A stretch of DNA of 64,000 nucleotides from Yponomeuta sedellus (GCA_934045075.1 OW203724.1:8481473-8545472); one strand, 5' to 3'. Shown: positions 43,542 through 54,656, numbered from the stretch's first letter. Program-made: numbers and translations. Notes: generated from the sequence alone by a model not told the origin.

Positions 43542-45728
43542 GATCAGCAACAGACATGTTTAGTGATATTAGCAGTAAGTATCGATGTACTAATACCAAT
43601 CTGATCGCAGCTGTTTGCTCCGTCGACTGATCGTGGGCGCAGTGGCATTGTGAGGAGGCTTCTTTGTTGTAGGGATCAATTTCTCAATACGACAAAGTTC
43701 TCTGTAGGATTTAGTTAGTCCGTTCTTTGTAACACACAAAAGTTCTCGCCGGACATATCTCATTTTTATGACGAAAATAAAGTATAGGTAATCGAACTAG
43801 GTTTAAGTTGCGTTTTCACAATCTTAGTAGGCTTGGACAGAGCGCCATGTCATAGTGACTTAAAACTGTAGGTATATTTCGTTTAAAAAATGTATAATAA
43901 AATAACTTATGATTTTATTCCATTGGGGGGCTAGTTAGCAACCCAAAGCGCCTTAAAGGCGTTGTGTTGCAAACGGTGTCGCTCATCGTTTAAAAAATAA
44001 CCAAATATTACTCCTGAGATTAATAGAAGCAGAATGAAATACGTTTAGGTATCGTCGAACTCCGATAATGTACCTAAGTATAAAAATCATAGAGAGAAAT
44101 AGTTGGTCATACGCGGCAATGGAAACCATACACACTTCACAATACTTCCACAGCTTCGTACAGATCCGCAAACATCAATATTTCACAGTTCCTAATATTG
44201 GGCTCAACTTATCGCGTACAAATTTTCTGCTAAATATGCAATATTTGAGTCACCTTTATTTCATAGCTCATATTCTACTATAATATTATAATTTTATTGT
44301 TTAGTCCCGTTTTCGTTATAATTGTGACTGTTGGTGGTCCGTGCACAATGTTTTTATGAAGGTGGTTAGATGGTGGCATATGTGTGTATGTTTGTTTTAC
44401 AACAGTTATCAAATTATATTGTGCAAAAATATCAAAACATCAATATTTTTCGTCAATACATTTGAAAAATATCGATACGATATATTTTACTAGATTTGGT
44501 CATCTCTACATTCACAGATGTCAAAATAAAAAGCATAGACATTTTGTTTTTATCTCAGAACAATAACTAAAGCATAGAAGGAGCCGTAAAATAAAAAGTA
44601 ATTATTGAATGGCTTTCCTTGTTACACTTACAATGATTCATTGTGCCAGAAAGGGACAACTGCAGTGTACTCGTACAGTCGTTATCAACTCTTGTATGTC
44701 CCCATTGCTGGGGCACGGGTCTCTTTCTGCATCGCAGGAAGTTTAGGCCATACTCCACCACGGGGGCCAAGTCCGGGTTGGTGGAGGATTGTAAGACAGT
44801 GGCGGGCCTTACTGTCAGAAGTTATCAAGCCGCCCATAAGGCCTTTGACATGGTTGGTTTGCCATATTAATTTAACCTACGATATATTCTCAACTCTCCG
44901 AACTCTTGTTCTCACTTCTATATTCCAAATACATAAATGTCATCAAAATCTATGTACCCATTTACGAAGAGTTCGATAACATGAGACATTCGACACAGTG
45001 AGATTATTATATAGGTATTAGATCTACTAAGGTCGTAACTTGTAAGTGGTATGTAATGTAAGATTCAGGTACTCGCGTTTGTATGTATTTATTCTAAGCA
45101 ATCACGTAGGTTGTCAAATTGTTCTTTCTTTATCACCATATGTATGAATGTAGAATAGAAACGAAATCAAAAATGGAAAAACCCGAATAATTTCTGCATG
45201 AGCCCAGGTTTGCTGGAAAAAAAAAATCAGAAAACTATTTATTTATACAAGTTCAATTTGCATCCAATAAAGAAATTTCCATCCATCTAACTATACATAG
45301 ATTGCGAGCTTTATGCATTCAAAATTTTAGAGCGCAGCTCAAAGAAAAAGAAGTATAACAATAACTTGTAATAGCTTGTTTTTTATCCCTACCTAAGTTT
45401 CATGTCTGACAAAAGTTATGAACATTTTCGCAAAGTTTTTTCGTCGTGTTGATGTAGAAGATATTTTTATGGATATTAAATTAATTAAAAAATTTATTGC
45501 ACAACTGGCGTCACACTCACATTATTTAAAATTCCTGATTCCTGAAGAAGGGTAACCTGTGTATCAGGAACCAGAGCAGTGCCTTTAAATTACACAGGGA
45601 ATTACAAAAAGCAAGAAGAACACTTAAAATAAAATAATAGGAAAAATGAAATAACATTTAATGTTTGTCCTTCTCTAACCTAGCGATAGTCTTGGTCAGT
45701 ACTACTAGGAGGGGGTATGGAAATATAA
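43365..45728 (+). repeat. Duplicated flank, second copy
   Basis: Collinear with 25448-27826 and ends at 'gggtatggaaatataaa', 28 bp before the polyadenylation signal of the minus-strand exon at 45827. It contains the unoccupied site of the 37-bp tail insertion. It has no coding-quality ORF. Confidence 0.88.
44683..44855 (-). mobile_element. 5S-like SINE, 3' half
   Basis: Duplicate of 26777-26949, with a few substitutions (cccattgctgg, tctttctgc). Confidence 0.8.
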
Positions 45729-45755
45729 ACATTAAAATTCTGGCTATTTATAAAC

Positions 45756-45938
45756 TTTATTGATCTCTAAATGACAGTCTTTGTTAAAAATGTTCTAACC
45801 TAATCTTGCATATGAAACAGTCTTCTTCAAAATGTCTGCTGCAAACGTACGTCATTTTGTTCAATACTAATTTGACCGTGAAGCCGTGACCGTGCTTCTT
45901 CTATCCACATTTGTTGCATTGTGCTATCTTCGGGTAAC
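45756..45938 (-). CDS. Candidate 3'-terminal exon of an unidentified gene
   Basis: On the minus strand a good acceptor (cgatttgtttcag) ends at 45939. The exon then reads, in phase with one leading base, LPEDSTMQQMWIEEARSRLH...GQISIEQND...QTF and stops at 45827-45829. An aataaa signal follows at 45756-45761 (complement of tttatt). The 36-residue tail is hydrophilic and helix-prone, and I do not recognise it. A possible first exon is in the GC-rich stretch around 46850, where atgaacgcggctcagctg sits near gt donor sites; joining at the second gt would keep the frame and give a ~44-residue protein. The splice pairing is inference, and the exon could equally belong to a longer gene or a non-coding transcript. 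Confidence 0.45.
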
Positions 45939-45999
45939 CTGAAACAAATCGTTATTAATTAAAAACCACTATAATCAGTCCAAACGTTTATTTTATTTA

Positions 46000-46734
46000 T
46001 GACATTCTTGAAGATAGGTAGAAGGTGAAGATAGGGAAGATAGATTCAAACAGGAAAAATATTAATCGATAATCATAAACAATCGAATCGGTAACTTCAT
46101 AGAACGTAACTAAATCGAGCTTTCAAAAGTTAACTACGATATAGTAAAATAAACACAAGAAATAACAAAAACTTCTTCACTAAGTATGGCTAACTTTTTT
46201 ACTGAGGTAGTGGGAAACTCTATCGCCCTAAAACAATCAAGAAACTTGTTAGCATGATTAAATTGATTATAATCATGATTTATTTACTTTGAAACACTAT
46301 TCTCAAATGATATTAAAGCTATGTTGCAATTCCAGTAGCCCATAGTTAAAAATCAAGGGTAAAACACACTATAAAGTACCTACACAAAGTTGAGTCTTAC
46401 CGATAGAAAGTGGTTTCATTTTCTCTTCTCCCGAATGGGTTTTACATCCCAATACCACACACGCGCCGAGCCCACTAAAAGCTGTGATTTTCTAGACCTC
46501 TCTAATTAGGGTGGCACCTTCGAAATAATAAAACAACACTCTACTATATTTTTCTCTGTCTAACCCGTGGTTGGCGACATTTCAAACTAACGAGACAGAA
46601 ATGTGTTAGATGTTCATTTTATAAAGCTCCTTCTATGCTTTAGTTATTGTTCTGAGGTTTTCATGATATCTAAAATGGTCTACTGAATCCAAAACAATAA
46701 AAAAAAACATGCATAATATTTTAGTTGACACCCC
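46000..46734. other. No feature recognised
   Basis: AT-rich, single-copy within the window. It may be an intron of the minus-strand candidate gene. Confidence 0.35.
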
Positions 46735-46975
46735 AACCGTAGTTCTGTGAAACAGGCCCCTGACATTGACCCTGCAGTGTGTTTGTTTGGGTTGGCGCGG
46801 CGCGGAGCCACCACCCACCCAGCTGAGCCGCGTTCATCTGCGGCGCGGCGTGCAGTCGTCTAACAACCTGTTGCTGGTGCAGTCGCTTGCACTCGGCAAG
46901 CACTTGCGGCGGAACGACGCGCGAACGTTAAAGTGATTTTGAAGTGATCCGTCGAGGCCCACAAAATAGTAAGTA
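46735..46975. promoter_or_regulatory. GC-rich island, possible promoter or first exon
   Basis: A local CpG-rich stretch in AT-rich surroundings ('ggttggcgcggcgcggagcc', 'gcggcggaacgacgcgcgaa'). On the plus strand it ends in a donor-like 'aaaatagtaagtatt' (46965-46979), which could close a non-coding first exon for the GPCR at 58 kb. On the minus strand it has an open frame (46721-46927) with ATGAACGCGGCTCAGCTG and donor-like gtgggt. It could be a divergent promoter. This is inferred from composition and splice-like sites only. Confidence 0.3.
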
Positions 46976-47497
46976 TTTGAGGCTGCCTTAACTCCTCAGC
47001 CCAGGCCGTAAAAATAACTATGATTACTTTCAAGGTCACGACCGCAAATTTTTTTGTTAACTAAATAAGAATATTAAGTGAAGAATGATTTTGCTACGAA
47101 ATTACAATTCTTTATTCCGGGTGTATTTTTGTGACAAGCGATAGTAGAAAACTTGCTTCCAAATTAGATTAAAGTGTTATTCCTTTTCTACCACAAAAAT
47201 AAAACTATAGAAATAGTTTTTCAGGCTTTCAAAAAGTGCGAAAATTATAGTTACTTTATTAATAAAAAACCTTGTTGGATTTCGGTTTTTCATTGAATTC
47301 TAAACGTTTTCAAAAGGTTTCATCATGTAGATGCAAAAAAGATGATAAGAGATGATTCGAATATCTCTAGAAGCTCCATATTTAATAAAAGCGTTACGTT
47401 CAAGTTGTGGCGTCATAGTTTTAGTCAGATATAGTGCGTTTTTGTACCTAGTGACTAGAATGAATTTTCGATAGGTCATCTTATTTATAAAAAACTA
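46976..47497. other. No feature recognised
   Basis: AT-rich sequence without repeats shared with the rest of the window and without an ORF of note. Confidence 0.35.
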
Positions 47498-48770
47498 AAA
47501 CAAGTTTTTATTTTATTTTATTCAGGACACAAACAGTCATACAGAAAAACTATAAAAGTATGTGTATACAAAATTAGCCCTGAAAGTCCCTTACGTAAAT
47601 ATTAATAAGAAAAAGCATGCCATATTAAGCAGTTAACAAAAAAATATATTGATTCTAAAAATTTGCACTTGCATAGTTCAGATTTACAGTAAAATCATCA
47701 TGATCATCATAATAGAAGTGTGAGCTATTTTAACTTAGTTATATTTGAGCAATAGGCTACCCGCCTCTTTTTTAAATTCGTTTAATGTGACTGTAAACAT
47801 ATCAATATCTTGCAAAAAATTATTAAAACATTTAGGGCTGCGCCTGAAGAGCTAATAATTATAAGCATGTTGAGTACGAACTATATGAGTATAAAATAAT
47901 TGATCAGAACGACGCCGTGACGATATGCGAGGGACTCTAAGTGATATTTTTTCTAAAAGCGTCGGGCAGTCAATCATGTTATTTAACAGTTTGAAGATAA
48001 ATAGGTACCTATGACGTCAGTGAGGGCTAAGTGTCGGTAGTTGATGGTGCTCTCCACTCGTTGCATAATTAAGAAAAGAGTTTCCAGTTCGAAATTCCAG
48101 TGCTCGGAGAAACTTGTGCTGTATTCTTTCAATACGTGCTTTGTGACATGCGTACTGAGGGCTCCATAGAACAGAGGCAAATTCCAAAATGCTTCGAACA
48201 AATGCAAAATAAAGCACTATAAGTAGAAGCGCTCCTGAATGGTTTACTCAGACGAAGGATCATGCCCAACTGTTTAAAGGCTTTTGTGACTATGTGATCA
48301 ATGTGGAGATTAAAACTCATTTTGGTGTCCAGTATAACCCCTAAGTCGTATCTCGAATACGCGATTTAGGTTTTTTTCATTTATTGAGTAATTGAAATAA
48401 TTGGGGTTTTAAGTCTTGTAAAAGAAATAACACAACATTTGTCCACATTTAACGTTAAGCTGATATCTTTGCAGAATTTACAGAAATTATTTATATCACT
48501 TTGGAGTGTGATGCAGTCGGACTCAGTGTTAATTATTCTATACAATTTTGTATCATCAGCGTAAAGAAGAAAGTTTGATAAATTAATATAATTATTCAGG
48601 TTATTTACGTACAAAGAAAAAAGGAAAGGTCCTAAATGTGATTCTTTCAATGATATAAGTAAAAAAATTCCGTGATTATTTATATTAGAACGTTTTTTGT
48701 GCAAGTTCTCTTATAGAAATTTGTGTAAAGCCCATCCTTCTTACTTTTCTACTACTATTTGTTGACGCTG
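47498..48770 (-). pseudogene. LINE reverse transcriptase remnant (minus)
   Basis: The minus strand holds LGPFLFSLYVNNLN and the catalytic 'NFLLYADDTKLYR' (48704-48381). After frame breaks come 'SFNLHIDHIVTKAFKQLG' and 'FAFVRSILEFASVLWSPQ'. This is the usual order in jockey/CR1-like LINEs. It ends in an aataaaataaaataaaa tail near 47500. 5'-truncated and multiply frameshifted. Confidence 0.8.
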
Positions 48771-48915
48771 TTTTATCAAATTCATTCTATTCGTATCCTA
48801 ACTACGTAATTTAACTTTATGGGGCACTAATTTAATTCAAATATAGAGATTCATTTTCAAAATATTGCTCCATATCTGGTCCATATCAGCGCACTAATCC
48901 TGATACCTACGTGAA

Positions 48916-49465
48916 ACCCTGCCGCTGCGATGCTAAAGGCCGAGCTCCAATCGGGCCAAGGCCAAAGGTCAAGGCTATGCATGTTCCCATGCACAAGCCC
49001 CAACTTTAAGTAACTAGTGAGGCTCAAGGCCGAGCGAAACGGCTACGAAGAACCCTGCCGTGGCGAGGCCGAAAGCCGAGCTCCAGTCGGCCGATGCCGA
49101 GCTCCAGTCGGCCGATGCCGAGCTCCAGTCGGCCGATGCCGAGCTCCAGTCGGCCGATGCCGAGCTCCAGTCGGCCGATGCCGAGCTCCAGTCGGCCGAT
49201 GCCGAGCTCCAGTCGGCCGATGCCGAGCTCCAGTCGGCCGATGCCGACTGGCGAGATTCTTCATGTTTCTACGCACCCACCCCTACTAAGTAACTAACCA
49301 GGCAGGAGGCCTAGCCTTGCAAAGTGGGCACATAGAACCCTGCTGTGGCGAGGACGAAGGCCGAGCTCCGTTCAGGCTGAGGCCGAAGACTGACTATTCA
49401 TGATTTTATGCTAACGTCCCAACTATATAAATCTAGCGAGACCTTAGGCCGAGCGTCGCGGAGAG
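48916..49465 (+). repeat. ~135-bp minisatellite, three diverged units
   Basis: Units start at 48916, 49051 and 49337 with 'aaccctgc(c/t)gtggcgaggc' or a close variant, and contain 'ggccgagctcc' and 'taactag.gaggc'. The second unit is enlarged by an internal 21-bp array. The composition is much more GC-rich than the surroundings. Confidence 0.75.
49075..49242 (+). repeat. Eight perfect 21-bp tandem repeats
   Basis: Unit gccgagctccagtcggccga plus t, repeated eight times without a mismatch. Because 21 is divisible by three, several frames stay open on both strands (Ala-Glu-Leu-Gln-Ser-Ala-Asp in one), but there is no promoter, splice or homology support for a protein. Each unit contains a cgagctccagtcgg-type partial palindrome. 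Confidence 0.95.
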
Positions 49466-49507
49466 TAAAACTCAGATAAGCCGCGCGTTGGTGTGCGTAA
49501 GCGCTTA

Positions 49508-49960
49508 CGCACTCAAGAATATTCAAATTCAAAATTATTTATTTACATAACCAATAAAATAAAAATAATGGTTGGGTCTCTCCATTCAAGTTTAAAAAAC
49601 CTGTATTAGGAGAGGCCCGCTCTTTCTACAGGATCATATTTTTCATTTGTATGTAAACAAAACATAGAAAGTGGGTCTACTCAGGATACACTATTAGGAT
49701 TCACTGTTGTAAACTAGTTTAACTTAACCTAAAGAAACAAATAAAATAAGCATAGTTTTTATGCGTGTGTTATGTGTGTGTGAGGGTGTATGTCCGTGCG
49801 TGTGTGTGTGTGTGTGTGTGTGTGTAAGTGTATGTGGGTGTATGTGTGAGTTTCTGTGATATAATAATTTGTTAGTTCATATTTTTTTATGTTTTATATG
49901 TTTTATGTTTTTATAAATATGCTTGCTCAACAAGGTGCTTGTTGTGTGCGTAATAGGGTG
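49508..49960 (-). mobile_element. LINE 3' region remnant with GT microsatellite
   Basis: Minus-strand LINE-like 3' end: 'attcaaattcaaaattattt' on the plus strand is a common LINE terminus, followed by 'gagaggcccgctctttctac'. A (gt)n run lies at about 49799-49825. No RT sequence remains. Confidence 0.5.
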
Positions 49961-50704
49961 GCGCACAGATCTATGGATTTTTCGACCTTAGGGCTTGCTA
50001 CAGTCCGCAGTGGGCAGTGGGCAGTGGGCGTGGTAATTAAGTTCAAACTCTGTCTCTTAGAGAAATTTCTTGCTTGGCAGTGGGTGTTTACTACACAAAG
50101 AAAACATAACATTTTACTTCTAACAAAGTAAAAAAAATACTTTCCATTTATCTGTCTCCTTGCAGATACTCTGGAATGTTTAAAATCATTAGACCATGTT
50201 GATTGGAGATAAAAAGTATCGTGCGACATAGATATCAATGTTAGATATTTATGTTAGAACCTATTGCCTGGATCAATAAAAATGCGTATAATTCGTCGTT
50301 ACTGCTTTATTTTCTTTTGTTCCGTGAATGTCGTATCGCAGAACGAAACAAAATAATGCTAACAAAATAATTTAACTTTTATTTTAACTTTTTTAAATTC
50401 TATATTTATTACCTGGATTATACACTTTTAAGTTAAGACATAAAATAAAAATAAACGCGTTGAAAAAATACTACTTTTACAATTGAAAGGAAGACGAACA
50501 GTCAAACCCATAACCTCCACAATTTAAAAAAATCTTGCCCTTAACATCTAGTTGCCCTCTCGATTTTTTATGAAACTACCTAAAAACGAAGTCTACAAAA
50601 AGAAATACAACAGGAGCTGATACATGCATTAATAATGATTTTGAATTATATCTTCCCAAGAAAAATATCGGCTGTAAATAACTCTGTGATAAACGAGTAA
50701 ATAT
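49961..50704. other. No gene recognised
   Basis: AT-rich. The open frame at 49889-50131 spans a 'ggcagtgggcagtgggc' repeat and has no recognisable domain. Confidence 0.35.
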
Positions 50705-51225
50705 GTATTGTACTCAATACTTTATTGCATTCCACAAGTTTTAAGGTTGTTACATTATAATTATAACTTACCAGTTATTTGATAAGATCTTTGTGGACTC
50801 TGTAGGGCACGCAACATTTTAAAGTGCTGTATGCATTACATTAACTTAAAATTAATTATAATGCAATTTTAGTTAATTATACTTACAAAGTTACATGTAC
50901 AATTATTTATCTCATTTCATCTATACTATCTTTGAAATATTTATCTATCGTATAATAACATTTTGAAATTAGTATTTTCTTTAAATCTTTATTGAAATTG
51001 TAGTCGTTATTCAATTCTTTAAGGTGATTTGGGAGTTTATTATATTTTTTTATAGCCATTACATTGTATTTATTAATATGAAAGATAATTTACATATGTT
51101 ACAATAAGGCCCCACAAAACCAATTGATACTTTGCAATAGTTTTGCCACAGACTTTACATAGCATCAGCATGTGTCTTTCATTATTCGTCCTGTTCAGGG
51201 TGTTCCAATTTATTAACAATCGTTA
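50705..51225 (-). mobile_element. LINE 3' region remnant
   Basis: Plus-strand 'actttattgcattccacaag' and 'caataaggccccacaaaac' fit the complement of a LINE 3' end, but no frame longer than a few residues is recognisable. The assignment is by sequence style and is tentative. Confidence 0.4.
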
Positions 51226-51239
51226 TTTGGTAAATACCG

Positions 51240-51604
51240 TGCACACGTGGCCTAGCGGAACCGAGTGATTGGAATCAATCACTTTAGTTAAGCAACAACA
51301 GGCGCAGTCAGGTGTAGGATGGGTTACCGTCCCGTGACTACCGCTAGTGGCATTTTTCCGAGCGCTTTCGTGCTTCGCAAGGCACTTTAAGCCGTTGGTG
51401 CCGGCTGTCATATAATGGCAGTCGTTAAGCCATGTCAGAGGCCTTATGGGCGGCTTGATGACTTCTGACAGTAAGGCCCGCCACTGTCTTACAACCCTCC
51501 ACCAACCCGGACTTGGCCTCCGTGGTGGAGTATGGCCTAACCTTCCTGTGATGCAGGAAGAGACCCGTGCCCCAGCAGTGGGGACATACAACGGTTGATA
51601 TCGA
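51240..51604 (+). mobile_element. 5S-like SINE, full length
   Basis: Best full copy on the plus strand, ~365 bp. It begins 'cacgtggcctagcggaaccg', where tggcctagcgg fits a tRNA-type A box. Next comes the 5S-like block 'agttaagcaacaacaggcgc', 'agtcaggtgtaggatgggtt' and 'accgtcccgtgac'. Then follow the body 'gtgcttcgcaaggcac', 'taagccgttggtgccggctg' and 'ggcggcttgatgacttctga', and the 3' end 'ggggacatacaacggttgat'. No ORF is present. The direct repeat at its edges was not resolved. Confidence 0.88.
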
Positions 51605-51680
51605 TTCGGTGTACAAGAGTAGGGAAAAAATATTATTAGTAATTTGTTTTTTTCAGAGTTTTGAACATACCATTGTCGTG

Positions 51681-51858
51681 TGACCGCTTAATAACACTAA
51701 GGGCCGATTTCCGAATTTAGAATTTCGCTAAGTAAATAGTTAACTATAGTGCTGTCTCATCGAATTTCCGAGAAAAGAGTGTGACAGAACGATACTTAAG
51801 TATTTACTTAGTGAAATTCTCAATTCGGAAATCGGCCCTTAGTGTTGTTAAGCGGTCA
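51681..51858. mobile_element. Palindromic MITE
   Basis: Arms of about 60 nt start at 51681 (tgaccgcttaataacactaa) and end at 51858 (ttagtgttgttaagcggtca). They continue inward through gggccgatttccgaatt and its complement. The same inner sequence, without the outer 20 nt, occurs at 58962-59246. Confidence 0.8.
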
Positions 51859-51918
51859 ACCTTCCTATCAGTACTTTCTTGCAGACGAGCTGTAATGATG
51901 TATTCGTGAAACCGGCGG

Positions 51919-53330
51919 TCAATTTTTTTTATTTTTTTTTTATTTTATTTAGTCACAAGAAGCTCACAGCGCAAATACAATTTAGGTAGACAATTAATTA
52001 GACTTAACATAGGCTAATTACGAGCTTTTTATACGGTTACAATCACAATAGTACATTCGTTTCATGGAGATTCTACAAAAAAAATAAACAAATGCATGGA
52101 ATTTGGAAGAAAAACTAAGCTAAAAAACGAAAAATGGTACAGACAATAATAATTATCCATTTAATAAATATTACTAGTACTAAGAGGGGATTAAAGTTTG
52201 GTGTGGTTGTGTGTGTGTATGTGTGAGTGCGTGTGTGTGTGTGTGTGCGTGTGTGTGTTTAATTTATGCGTGTAGTAGTGATGAAGTATTAAGGTGCTCA
52301 GCTTTGTTCGTTAGGGATACTTTGCAGCGTGTCTTTTAGCTGTTTTTTGAATACGGACTTGTTTGCGTGGAAAATATCTTAGTCGAAGAACTTGGCGTTA
52401 AAAGTTTTTGGCAGTCGATGGCTGATTGAGTTTTGTGCATAATTTGTGTTGACGAGAGGAGTATGAAAGAGGCGTGTGTTAGTATGACGGGTGCGTCTAC
52501 CGGGAGTGTTAAGATTTAGGACCGAGGCAGTTAGCTCTGGACATGAGATATTTCCGTTGCAAATGTCAAAAAGGAGCAACATGTCCAAAAGGACACACCT
52601 ATCCCAGAGACTTAAGACCCCATGGCGATTACATCCTCATAGCAGTCGTAGCCGATCTTAGTGATGTAGCTCAGATATTTCAGAAACTTCCTTTGAATTC
52701 GTTCTATCATTGCGTCATAAATCTGATATTGTGGGTTCCAAATAGAACTACAATATTCCAGTACAGTTCTCACGTATGCGAAATACAAAGTCTTAATGCA
52801 CTGTGGATCGTTAAATTGTTTAGTCACCCTTATGATGTAGCCGAGATTCTTGTAGGCTTTGTAAGCCAACGGCCCTCTTATAAAACACTTAAGCTTAATT
52901 AGGATACAACAGTTTCAGCCTTATAAGGTTGCCAATTAAAGGCTCACACAACATTCATAATTAATTAGGTCTAGTTATTAAACATGTGATAAATATAACA
53001 AAACAAGTCTTATTCTTGACTTATAAAACATAAAAAGAACTTGACTTTAAAAAATGTAAATTAAATATAATTAGAAGAAAATAGGAGACATTTAGGAACG
53101 TTTAGGAACTTAAATTCTTGGGAACTTAAATTCTTAAATTCTTGAGGAACAGTGTTGTCTGAATATGTTGGCTGAATGTCAGTTTATTATCCAATAGTAC
53201 CCCAAGATCACGCACTAAATCAGTGTTTTGTACGGCAATGTCATTTATATGATAAGTAAATTCTATCGGTGTTAATATTGACCAATTTATTTCGTAATCA
53301 TCTTAATGTCAGTTATTTTTGTCCGAGTCT
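51919..53330 (-). pseudogene. LINE reverse transcriptase C-terminal remnant (minus)
   Basis: The minus strand encodes 'RDLGVLLDNKLTFSQHI' (about 53165-53215) and 'YKAYKNLGYIIRVTKQ' with 'TLYFAYVRTVLEYCSSIWNP' (52612-52869). A third piece, 'FHTPLVNTNYAQNSISHRLP', lies at 52379-52588. The first two pieces should be adjacent but are split by ~280 bp of AT-rich unrelated sequence (52880-53150). The element ends in an A-rich tail at 51919-51950, and a (gt)n tract lies at about 52199-52258. Inactive. Confidence 0.75.
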
Positions 53331-53696
53331 AAAATACATATTAAAATTATTGATTTTATTGTTATTTGTTTTTGTTAATGTTGGAGATTATCGATGCAAT
53401 TATGATGATTTTTTACTTATGTTCGCGCATTTGCTTCTAAGTAGAGTAAGCCACGAGGCCATCTTGACAGAAACTTTAATTATTTATAGCCCGTCTTATT
53501 TCCGTACAAATGTATTGGAAAAGTTTTTCGCCATTTCCGACATGGCTAGTACTCAACCTTCAATCGGTCTAGTAGCGACTTTTGATCCTTATAAAAAACA
53601 GGATCGTTTGGCTATTAAAAAAGGTTTTTTTGTAAAATGCAAAACAATTTTCATGCTGAATGTAATTTTTTTCAAACCTTACTGTCTCATACATAA

Positions 53697-53845
53697 ATAC
53701 ATACATAACCTCACGCCTGTATCCCAGAGGGGTAGGCAGAGACCAGGGACTGCCACTTGCCACGATCCTGACAAATCACTTTCGCTTCATCAGCGTTCAT
53801 AAGTCGCTGCATGCACGAACGCCGGTTCCGGGTACTTTTTATCCT
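53697..53845 (-). mobile_element. LINE tail fragment related to the 17.8-kb pseudogenes
   Basis: 'cataacctcacgcctgtatc' through 'ccggttccgggtactttttat' is the complement of the 3' end of the reverse-transcriptase pseudogenes, with few differences. It is a 5'-truncated insertion about 150 bp long; the sequences next to it both contain 'ttactgtctcat'. Confidence 0.8.
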
Positions 53846-54327
53846 TACTGTCTCATCTTGTAAAAATTTTCCATACATCAGCGAATCAGGTGCAGCAGAA
53901 AACTGTGCTGGTCACTTGTGGCTAGCATTTTGCTGAGCTGCAGCTTTTTTCTTTTGTCGCACTTGCGTTCGCACTATTGCATTTCCAATATCTTTGTTTT
54001 TTTGTTCTTCATATTTTTGTTTTATTTCGGTGTTATTTGTGTTACAAAAATAATAAATGTTTTTCACTTTCATCTCAAAAATTCACCCTGTATATTATAG
54101 ACAGTAAACTTCAAAGAATTACTTTAATTTGTACTTCTCAGATTTTTTCCTGAATTGGTAGTGTAAAATGATATTACTTCGTAGTGAATTGTTTATGTCT
54201 AGCTCTACGGGAAAGTTCTTTGTTTTTATTATTTTCAAAGCTATTCGAATTCTTTATAGACATTCCGTCACGTTAACAGCCATGACCCGGAACGGAAACA
54301 AAGTGTCGCCTTTGAACTTTTTGATAT
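53846..54327. other. No gene recognised
   Basis: AT-rich. 'ttactgtctcat' at 53846-53857 repeats 53680-53691 and is a likely target duplication of the LINE tail insertion. Confidence 0.4.
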
Positions 54328-54601
54328 CAATATCAACCCTTGTATGTCCCCACTGCTGGGGCCTATGAATAAGGCCTCTGACATGGCTTAACCACTGCCA
54401 TTACATGACAGCCGGCACCAACGGCTTAACGTGGCTTGCGAAGCACGACTACCGCTAGTCGCATTTTGCGAAAGCTCGGCAAAATGCGACTAGCGGTAGT
54501 CACGGGACGGTCACCCATCCTGCACTTAACCGTGTTTGTTGATGCTTAACTCAAGTGATTGATTCCAATTACTCGGTTCGACTAGGCCACGAGCGCTGTA
54601 A
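54328..54601 (-). mobile_element. 5S-like SINE with internal deletion and inverted duplication
   Basis: Minus-strand copy with the head 'agcgctcgtggcctagtcga' and a 5S-like 'ggatgggtgacc' box C (complement at 54511-54522). The 3' half is reduced to the terminal ~35 bp. Positions 54447-54469 and 54479-54501 are perfect 23-nt inverted repeats that replace the normal sequence by a templated copy. Confidence 0.85.
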
Positions 54602-54656
54602 ATATTTATTAATTTTGAATTATTATTTAGATATAAGTAAGTAGTATGAATGTATT

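Noticed and set aside
49075..49242. CRISPR array
   Set aside because: The repeats are directly adjacent without spacers, and the genome is eukaryotic.
49017..49297. Repeat protein encoded by the 21-bp array
   Set aside because: Open frames in several registers on both strands follow from a 21-bp unit without stops. There is no start context, splice site or homology.
53269..53802. 177-residue plus-strand protein
   Set aside because: It runs antisense through LINE remnants, including a LINE tail at 53697. The leucine/phenylalanine-rich start is AT-rich non-coding DNA.
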